DNA from: Caryophanales bacterium UBA1245
Lineage (GTDB): Bacteria; Bacillota_I; Bacilli_A; ML615J-28; CAG-313
Assembly: GCA_002308275.1 (NCBI GenBank)
Contig: DBWF01000044.1
Coordinates: 18,727 to 39,961 of the forward strand
Direction of reading: 5' to 3'
DNA: 21,235 nucleotides
Part shown: piece after piece, positions 15,282 to 21,235 of the stretch
How positions within the stretch are numbered: position 1 is the first letter of the stretch
Layout of the letters: each line of letters opens with the position of its first letter
Notes under the pieces: model-generated
Told to the model about the DNA's origin: nothing
Databases searched by the model: none
What the model saw: the letters and a program-made list of their open reading frames with translations, nothing else
Made by a program: the position numbers and the translations under genes

Positions 15282-17569
15282 TAATGATCACCTCCTGATA
15301 CTTTTACATCACCAGCAGGAATCGTTGTCGTGCCAACAACGTAATCATTATTTGTATAATTGATGAAAATAGTAACACCATTATCATAAATTACACTCGC
15401 AATTCCATCATCAATGTATTGGTGAGCTATCATATGAGCACCATTAACACTGCTTAAAACTTTATTAACATGATTATAAGTAGCTAAGATGCGTTCACGC
15501 CATAAATTGTATTCAGTTGTATATAAATACTCGAAATTAGCATAGCGCAAATTATTAGTAGGCTCATTGGTAATCACAAATGATGGATTAATGTTGTATT
15601 CAATTAAACGGAGACCAAATAAATTATAATCACTAACATAATTAGTATTAGAAGCAAACATTTTAACATTACCACTTAAGATTAGGGAAATAAATGGAAC
15701 CGAATCGGTTATAAATGCATATTTACTAGATTCATAATTTGCATCATAATAACTACTAATGTATGGATATAAGAAACTATTTGGTTTACTTAAGGCAATT
15801 GAAGCATTGGTTTGTTCTAGTATTTTAGCCATTTCACTCTTTAGAATCGTAATCATTTCTTCTCTTGGTACATTACTTCTTGCATATCGATAACTGAATG
15901 CGGCTGAACCTAAGTATTCAAAGGTAAAGTTTTGCATTGATAGCTTACTATAACGTTTCGATTCAGCTAAGAAATAATCACTTAGTTTCTTAGGATTGAT
16001 TACGCGACCAACTTGTTCAAGACTAGACTTAAATTGATATTTAAAGATTTCTAAGTTTTGCATCTTGACTGTTTGTTTTGATAGGCTATTTTCATTAGCA
16101 ACAAGTGGATTACTATAATAATACAAACTGATATTATTAGCATTCGCATAATCAACTAGAGCTTGGTAATCTTTTTTACTACCCAAGCGTCTAGAAAGTT
16201 TGATACGAGCTTGCATATTATCAAAGTAACCATTTTTATTGTAACCAATTAAATTTACTTCAATTCTTTCAACACCTTGACTCTTCAAATCCTTTAATAA
16301 GGCTAATAATTCTTGATATGAAGTCATGGTGATAAAGTTTTTACCGAATAAACCTTTCTTGTAGTCTTGCATAACAACATCTAGTTTTAAGCAAGATGCC
16401 GTATCTTGTTCTCTAAAGGCAAGTTTACTACGGTAATTATCCGCCATTCCACTATAAGTTGCTTTATCAGCTTGTAAGAATGAATAGTTAAGATGGTATA
16501 GATTATTATATGGTTCATCATTGATTAGGGTTAATGCCCCACTTGATGATGAAGCCATCGCAACATTGAATTTATCACGCGCAATATATTTAAAGAATGT
16601 GCGGTTTAAATTAATGTTACTGTACATGTATGGATATGAATGTAATTCCGTTGAACCATAGCCACCTTCAACTTCACATAAGAAGGCTGCTTGGTGATAA
16701 CCATGATTGATACCAAAGATTGGTAGGGTAATCGCATTTTGGTTCTTTAAGAAGTTGGCTGATGTAGTAGTAGCAAGACCTAAATCATCCCCATATAAAC
16801 GTTTAATATAGGCTGTGTTATAGGCTGTATCCGTAAATCTAATTAGGGCGCCACTTCCATCAGGAATAAAGGCATAACCATTGATAGCGTAATTCTCTGA
16901 TCCAAAATATGGGAATAGAATAATGGATTTTAATTTATATTCCTTAGCATATTTCATCGCCTTTGTCTTATATGGTACTTCTTCTAGCGTATCTAGTAAT
17001 GCACTAGCGCTTAGGTTTTGACCATTTAGTTTAACTTCAACATCAAAACTAATACCAGAAGTATAGAAATCACAGTGACATCTAAAGCCATCAGATAGAT
17101 ACGAATAAGATAGTTTTGCTTCTTTATCGCTTGCGGAATACCTTGTTGCTTCATTCAAAGTTGTGGAATCATAGCATTCGATAATAACACCACTAGTTAT
17201 GATATTCTTAACCGCATCAGTGTAACCACCTTCTAAATAGCGGTCATAACAAGAATACCAAATATAATTAGCTACTTTATCGTATACCGCAATCCCCATC
17301 GTTGCTTCTTCCAAATAGAGGTTCAAATAATCGTTTTGACAAACTAGTTTATAACCTCTTGAAAGAACCATTGCATCACTTGCAACCGTTGCAACAGGGG
17401 TTTGATCTTCTTTTTGGCCAAAAAAGTTCGTAGTCGGATTTATCGACATTTCCATATCGTAATTAATTGGTGTCTTTTCGTTCTTCGCCCGAAGTAGTAA
17501 AGTTAAAGAACCAATTAATAAAGTAATACCGATCATAACGGCGATGATTTTAATGCTTCTTTTAGCCAT
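15281..17569 (-). CDS. Membrane-anchored DUF5696-like protein, possible extracellular glycoside hydrolase-like enzyme
   Basis: A 762-residue protein with one N-terminal membrane anchor (about 7-26, basic residues before it) and the rest predicted outside. The segment GYAFIPDGSGALIRF (231-245), followed by KRLYGDD, matches the pattern I recall for DUF5696 proteins found beside sugar ABC transporters in Bacillota. Residues 60-390 look like beta-sandwich. Residues about 395-690 alternate strands and helices as in a TIM barrel (IEVNLIGYNKNGYFDN, LYYYSNPLVANENS). The C-terminal strand segment (VTIFINYTNNDYV) resembles the accessory domain of many glycosidases. I cannot name catalytic residues with confidence, so enzymatic activity is inference. 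Its ATG overlaps the preceding gene by 8 bases, and GGAGGTGAT (17583-17575) lies upstream. It sits between the two permease pairs. Confidence 0.8.
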   Translation of the reverse strand: MAKRSIKIIAVMIGITLLIGSLTLLLRAKNEKTPINYDMEMSINPTTNFFGQKEDQTPVATVASDAMVLSRGYKLVCQNDYLNLYLEEATMGIAVYDKVANYIWYSCYDRYLEGGYTDAVKNIITSGVIIECYDSTTLNEATRYSASDKEAKLSYSYLSDGFRCHCDFYTSGISFDVEVKLNGQNLSASALLDTLEEVPYKTKAMKYAKEYKLKSIILFPYFGSENYAINGYAFIPDGSGALIRFTDTAYNTAYIKRLYGDDLGLATTTSANFLKNQNAITLPIFGINHGYHQAAFLCEVEGGYGSTELHSYPYMYSNINLNRTFFKYIARDKFNVAMASSSSGALTLINDEPYNNLYHLNYSFLQADKATYSGMADNYRSKLAFREQDTASCLKLDVVMQDYKKGLFGKNFITMTSYQELLALLKDLKSQGVERIEVNLIGYNKNGYFDNMQARIKLSRRLGSKKDYQALVDYANANNISLYYYSNPLVANENSLSKQTVKMQNLEIFKYQFKSSLEQVGRVINPKKLSDYFLAESKRYSKLSMQNFTFEYLGSAAFSYRYARSNVPREEMITILKSEMAKILEQTNASIALSKPNSFLYPYISSYYDANYESSKYAFITDSVPFISLILSGNVKMFASNTNYVSDYNLFGLRLIEYNINPSFVITNEPTNNLRYANFEYLYTTEYNLWRERILATYNHVNKVLSSVNGAHMIAHQYIDDGIASVIYDNGVTIFINYTNNDYVVGTTTIPAGDVKVSGGDH
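15286..15295 (-). promoter_or_regulatory. Full-length Shine-Dalgarno site inside the DUF5696 stop region
   Basis: GGAGGTGATC on the minus strand, a ten-base match to the anti-Shine-Dalgarno sequence, encodes the last Gly-Gly-Asp-His residues of the DUF5696-like protein and lies four bases before the ATG of permease B1. It fixes that start and implies efficient coupled reinitiation at TAATG. Confidence 0.85.
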
Positions 17570-19655
17570 GGAAAATCACCTCCGAGATAATATCTTTGAT
17601 GAAAGTCACTACTTGGGAAAGCATTAAGTAGCATAGAATAACCACAATTAAGAGAACTAACATCAAGATAATTGTCATAATTAAATTCAAAACCATTCGT
17701 TTAACCGAATAATTATGTAACTCTTTATTAACAACAAGTAGAATTACTCCACTCCATCCAATCATAACTACTACACCGAAGTAATAAATAAAGCCTTCAC
17801 TGTTAGTAATAACATTCGACAAAAGAATGATAATTGGATAAAGCACAATAATTGGCATTAAGGAAGCAATGGTAGTTAGGAAGATAGCTTTGAAAGTACC
17901 TTCACCATCTAGAAGTGATGATGCTAAGTAGTTAGCAACCACAAACAAGACAATTGGAATAATAATCTTTAAAGCTTCTTTTAACAAAATTGTCCGTTCA
18001 ATGACCACATTATTGAAAATAAAGCCAGTACATGTTAGACCAAAAATATAAACCAGGAAGAATATTACTAGGAAGATTAAACCATTATAATAATGAATCT
18101 TCTTATCGGTCTTCATATAATATGTCGTATCTAGTGGATGACGAAGCATACCAAACATTAAAAGACAATCGCGAACTGGTCGTTTTTCTTTTAATTTAGC
18201 AAAGCCAGTCTTAACTCCATCAAAGATATGCTTCTTCTTTTGTAAGATTGTCAGTGCGACAATCGCACCAACTAGCAAAATAATCGAAACAAAGAGAACC
18301 ACAATATTATTAGAAATCCAAACATTTCTAATCTCCCAGAAAGCTTCACTATAATCCTTCTTATCATTTGCAATCTTGAACTCTTTTAAGGCCTCTTCAT
18401 AGTCACCATTCATAAAATGGGCTAAACCAATACCTTTATGAGCAAGGTCAGACATTGAATTATAGACTAATACCTTCTCCCATAACTCTTTACTTTCAGT
18501 GTATTTACCCTCATTATATAAACCAAGAGCAGTATGCACAGTATTTGTAAAGTCAGTTGGTCTAAAGATTTGAATAGAATTGTCATTTTGATCTAAGACA
18601 TATAAGTTATCATGACTATTAACAGCAATACTCATGATATTTTTGAATAAACCGAGCTGGTCAATCGTTTGTGACCAACCACCAAAGATAAATAAGACAT
18701 TACCTTCTAAATCATATTCATAGATGAAGCCTTGTTTTGTCGCAGCAAAAACATTACCATACTTGCCACTCCATGCGGCGACAAAGTCACCAGCAGCAGT
18801 CATTGCGGCAGGATAGAAGTTTTCACCACCGATATTAACCTTCTTTAAAGTATCACCAATGTCATTTTTGATAATTGTTTGCGTAACTGTGTAAATATAG
18901 CCTGAATCATCAACATGAACATTAAATGGTGGTGTAGGTAGAACATCTTTAACATTGGCTTTTTGGTTTTCACCATAGAAAAATTGAATAAGCTTTGTCT
19001 TAAGGTCAGTAGAAACATTATTAGGTGCAAAATAACTCATAAAGCGGTTTTCATCATTGATAGTAAGAATACCATTATATGAACCTTCGCAAACAACATA
19101 CATCGTAAGGTTGGTATCAACCGCAATCTTCTTTGGTCGATAAATGAAATTATCAATTTCTAAGACTTTACTGTCAGGTGTACCTCTAACCTCTTTTAAA
19201 GTAACTAGTTTTGTCGCTTTATCAAAGTTATAAAGGACAACTTGACCAGTCGTTTTATCATCAGGTAGACCATAATCCGCAACATAGATGACATTTTCTC
19301 TGACAAATAAGCCATATGGTTGATAAAGCTGTTCTTCACCAAAGGAAGTAACATATTGTAAATCTTGGTCAAGAATAATTATTCGTTTATTTCCCGTATC
19401 CGCAATATAACAATAGTCATCTGCATCTAAATAGATATCATTTGGAGCATTTAGTGCGTAAACATCTGATCCAAATTCAATATTTTTAATTTTTTCAATT
19501 GATTCATAGGCATCTTGGGTTTCAACAATCTCCCCAAACCGGTTAACCGTTGATGTAATAAACGGATTATCCGCTTTGACGGCAAGTGGAAGCATGATGA
19601 TTGATGCACAAATGATTGAAGTTATGAGGACTAATTTAATTACTTTTTTCATCAT
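17562..19655 (-). CDS. NHL beta-propeller, TPR and Yip1-domain membrane protein
   Basis: A 697-residue membrane protein with three parts. A signal peptide (1-28, ending AVKA) precedes an NHL-type beta-propeller at about 60-365, with repeats such as PNDIYLDADDYCYIADTGNK and ISVAVNSHDN-like NLYVLDQNDNSIQIF. A TPR-like helical pair at 370-445 includes YNEGKYTESKELWEKVL and FMNGDYEEALKEFKIA. A membrane segment (451-471) then leads, through a basic cytoplasmic loop, to a five-segment Yip1-like domain (500-690), containing YLASSLLDGEGTFKAIF. The propeller and TPR should face outside. Such fusions occur next to DUF5696 and sugar permeases in Bacillota as I recall. The role is unknown; assembly or sensing is plausible. 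Two ATGs are in tandem: 19655 and 19652. GAGGG (19662-19658) is better spaced for the second. Confidence 0.85.
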   Translation of the reverse strand: MMKKVIKLVLITSIICASIIMLPLAVKADNPFITSTVNRFGEIVETQDAYESIEKIKNIEFGSDVYALNAPNDIYLDADDYCYIADTGNKRIIILDQDLQYVTSFGEEQLYQPYGLFVRENVIYVADYGLPDDKTTGQVVLYNFDKATKLVTLKEVRGTPDSKVLEIDNFIYRPKKIAVDTNLTMYVVCEGSYNGILTINDENRFMSYFAPNNVSTDLKTKLIQFFYGENQKANVKDVLPTPPFNVHVDDSGYIYTVTQTIIKNDIGDTLKKVNIGGENFYPAAMTAAGDFVAAWSGKYGNVFAATKQGFIYEYDLEGNVLFIFGGWSQTIDQLGLFKNIMSIAVNSHDNLYVLDQNDNSIQIFRPTDFTNTVHTALGLYNEGKYTESKELWEKVLVYNSMSDLAHKGIGLAHFMNGDYEEALKEFKIANDKKDYSEAFWEIRNVWISNNIVVLFVSIILLVGAIVALTILQKKKHIFDGVKTGFAKLKEKRPVRDCLLMFGMLRHPLDTTYYMKTDKKIHYYNGLIFLVIFFLVYIFGLTCTGFIFNNVVIERTILLKEALKIIIPIVLFVVANYLASSLLDGEGTFKAIFLTTIASLMPIIVLYPIIILLSNVITNSEGFIYYFGVVVMIGWSGVILLVVNKELHNYSVKRMVLNLIMTIILMLVLLIVVILCYLMLSQVVTFIKDIISEVIFHG
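17575..17583 (-). promoter_or_regulatory. Extended Shine-Dalgarno site of the DUF5696-like gene
   Basis: GGAGGTGAT on the minus strand lies within the last codons of the NHL/Yip1 gene, five bases before the overlapping ATG. It fixes the start of the DUF5696-like protein at 17569 and mirrors the site before permease B1. Confidence 0.85.
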
Positions 19656-19661
19656 AGCCCT

Positions 19662-20564
19662 CTATTTAATACCCGAATGTGCCATCGTATTCATAACTTT
19701 ATTTTGTAAAATAATGAATACCACGATATTCGGTACGAAGATAATGAGGTTCGCCGCCGCAGCGATACCTTGGGATGCAATTGCACTGGTTCCTAGTGAC
19801 ATTGTTGAGAAATAATAAGGTAAAGTCTTCAATGTCTCATTAGTAACAAACAATTGACTTGATTCGACATTATTCCATGTCATTTGGAAAGCTAGAATTG
19901 CTACCGTTGCTAAAGCTGGTTTAACAAGTGGTAAGACAATATTCCAATAAATCTTCCATTTCGTAGCCCCATCCATTTTAGCCGCTTCAACAAGCTCACG
20001 TGGTACTTGATCCATAAACTGTTTAAGAAGGAAAATACCAACTGGCATCGCTAGAAGCGGAATAATGTGGGCTAAATATGTATTAGTAATACCTAAAGAG
20101 TGTAAAACGATATAACGAGGCACTGCAACCGCAACCGCAACAAACATAATTGCTAGTTGGTTCGCTGCAAACAACAACTTCTTACCCTTAAACTTTAGGA
20201 AACTAAAAGCATAAGCTGCCATTGAAGATAATAACAATGAGCAAATAATAACAATAATACAAACAATAATACTATTGAATAAGTATCTTGATAGTGGAAT
20301 ACCAGTTTGGGTTGATAACTCAAAGAGATTTCTAAAGTTATCTAGCGTTAAGCGTGAAGCAAAGAATTTAGGTGGATAAGCATATAATTCATCCAGTGGT
20401 TTAAATGCATGCGACACGATAAAGATAATTGGTAAAACCATTATAAAGACAATTGGTGCAAGAATTAATAAGAATTTAATTTGGCTGGCGTGGAAACGAG
20501 TTGGGTTAATCATTTTGCCAAAATAAGCACTATGTTTACGAATACGACGTTGTTTTTTCTTCAT
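19662..20564 (-). CDS. CUT1 sugar ABC transporter permease, MalG type (A2)
   Basis: A 300-residue inner-membrane permease of the MalG type. It starts with a very basic cytoplasmic segment (KKKQRRIRKHS). The first membrane segment is at about 30-52, and HAFKPLDELYAYPPKF follows in the usual outer loop. The EAA loop is ELVEAAKMDGATKWKIYWNI followed by VLPLVKPALATVAILAF. The segment TLKTLPYYFSTM before the last helices fits CUT1 permeases. The ATG lies two bases after the TAG of permease A1 and the gene ends six bases before the NHL/Yip1 gene, so all three are one transcript. It differs clearly in sequence from permease B2, so the operon carries two distinct permease pairs rather than a recent tandem copy. 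Confidence 0.94.
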   Translation of the reverse strand: MKKKQRRIRKHSAYFGKMINPTRFHASQIKFLLILAPIVFIMVLPIIFIVSHAFKPLDELYAYPPKFFASRLTLDNFRNLFELSTQTGIPLSRYLFNSIIVCIIVIICSLLLSSMAAYAFSFLKFKGKKLLFAANQLAIMFVAVAVAVPRYIVLHSLGITNTYLAHIIPLLAMPVGIFLLKQFMDQVPRELVEAAKMDGATKWKIYWNIVLPLVKPALATVAILAFQMTWNNVESSQLFVTNETLKTLPYYFSTMSLGTSAIASQGIAAAANLIIFVPNIVVFIILQNKVMNTMAHSGIK

Positions 20565-20566
20565 AA

Positions 20567-21235
20567 CTAGTCCTTCGTACCAAAGAGCTTATAGCATACC
20601 CGGTTAAAGATTAATACTATTAAGAGTAAGACAACCGATAACGCGGACGCATAACCCATTTCAAATTTAGTGAATGCAAAGTCATTCATATGGTCAACAA
20701 TTAACCAACCAGCGTATTGAGGTGATGGATAGGCACCAGACAACGCCGTCGCCACACCAGAGGCATTAAACGTTCCAACCATCGCCATAATGGCACCAAA
20801 TAACATTTGTGGCTTCATTGTTGGAATCGTAATATAGATAATTTCTTGGAAACGATTCTTAATTCCATCGACATATGCAGCTTCATATACTTCTTTGTCG
20901 TTATTGAGGATACCTGATAACATTGCTAAGAAACCAATACCCATACTTCCCCACAGGCCGACAAAGACCATAATACCAAAAATCCAGCTTGGAGATTGTA
21001 AGAATTGGACTGGTTCATTGATTAAGCCCCAGTTGAGTAATAAGTAATTGAGGTAACCTCTAGAGTCACCACTAAAGATGACTCGCCAAACAACACTCAT
21101 CAAGACACCGCTTGTTAGTGATGGTGAATAGATAATAATAGCTAAAACATTACGTAAGCGTTTTGGTAATTGTGCCAAAATCCACGCTAATAAGAAAGAT
21201 AGAATATAACCAACCGGACCAATAATAATGGCATA
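20567..21235 (-). CDS. CUT1 sugar ABC transporter permease, MalF type (A1), N-terminus cut by window edge
   Basis: The last 222 residues of a MalF/LplB-type inner-membrane permease. The frame stays open to the window edge, where it reads YAIIIGPVGYILSFLLAWIL just before AQLPKRLRN. A TTG at 21178 is therefore only an internal Leu codon and not a start. The EAA loop is VYEAAYVDGIKNRFQEIIYI followed by TIPTMKPQ. Four of the expected six membrane segments are visible, and the protein ends FNRVCYKLFGTKD at a TAG codon. It is the partner of permease A2. The promoter and any solute-binding protein gene of this operon must lie beyond the window. Confidence 0.94.
   Translation of the reverse strand, partial: YAIIIGPVGYILSFLLAWILAQLPKRLRNVLAIIIYSPSLTSGVLMSVVWRVIFSGDSRGYLNYLLLNWGLINEPVQFLQSPSWIFGIMVFVGLWGSMGIGFLAMLSGILNNDKEVYEAAYVDGIKNRFQEIIYITIPTMKPQMLFGAIMAMVGTFNASGVATALSGAYPSPQYAGWLIVDHMNDFAFTKFEMGYASALSVVLLLIVLIFNRVCYKLFGTKD

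Noticed and set aside
20567..21178. Permease A1 as a complete 203-residue protein starting at TTG 21178
   Set aside because: The frame continues without a stop to the window edge and encodes a typical membrane segment there, so the gene is cut, not short.

Overview
The window is low-GC bacterial DNA with the look of a Bacillota lineage close to Mollicutes, Erysipelotrichia or other small-genome Bacilli. The evidence is AT-rich codons, strong AGGAGG-type ribosome sites, TTGACT/TATAAT-type promoters spaced by 17 bases, a lipobox lipoprotein signal and very short intergenic gaps. All 14 visible stop codons are TAA (12) or TAG (2). TGA is not seen as a stop, and the reading frames use TGG for tryptophan, so I read the code as standard. 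I cannot name the genus.

Region 1 (1-6500, almost all minus strand) is housekeeping plus a small sugar cassette. It holds the N-terminal two thirds of argS, a GNAT acetyltransferase, and directly upstream of that a 185-nt structured RNA with its own promoter, best read as 6S RNA. Next comes a unit, in transcription order, of an RluA-type pseudouridine synthase, metK, a GH4 6-phospho-glycosidase and a BadF-type sugar kinase. The last three are tightly packed or overlapping and end in a hairpin terminator.

Region 2 (6500-8190, plus strand) holds a solo 172-residue helix-turn-helix protein, resembling the DNA-binding half of an ISNCY-type transposase but lacking the DDE catalytic half, and ispG of the MEP isoprenoid pathway. 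Each is closed by a strong hairpin. The one after ispG is a 30-base perfect palindrome that can serve both strands.

Region 3 (8228-21235, minus strand) is one long transcription unit for surface glycan handling and uptake. In order of transcription: CUT1 sugar permease A1 (cut by the window edge), permease A2, a secreted NHL-propeller/TPR/Yip1 membrane protein, a membrane-anchored DUF5696-like protein, permease B1 with an unusual 11-residue-periodic tryptophan extension, permease B2, and a 1690-residue lipoprotein built of Ig-like domains, two carbohydrate-binding-like domains and four modules of exactly 163 residues in A-B-B-A order. The genes overlap or abut. No ABC ATPase and no classical solute-binding protein is visible; they may lie upstream or elsewhere. 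My working model is a membrane complex that captures a polysaccharide or glycoside on the surface, possibly trims it with the DUF5696 protein, and imports the products through two permease pairs. The GH4 enzyme and kinase next to metK could act on imported sugars, but nothing in the sequence ties the two cassettes together.
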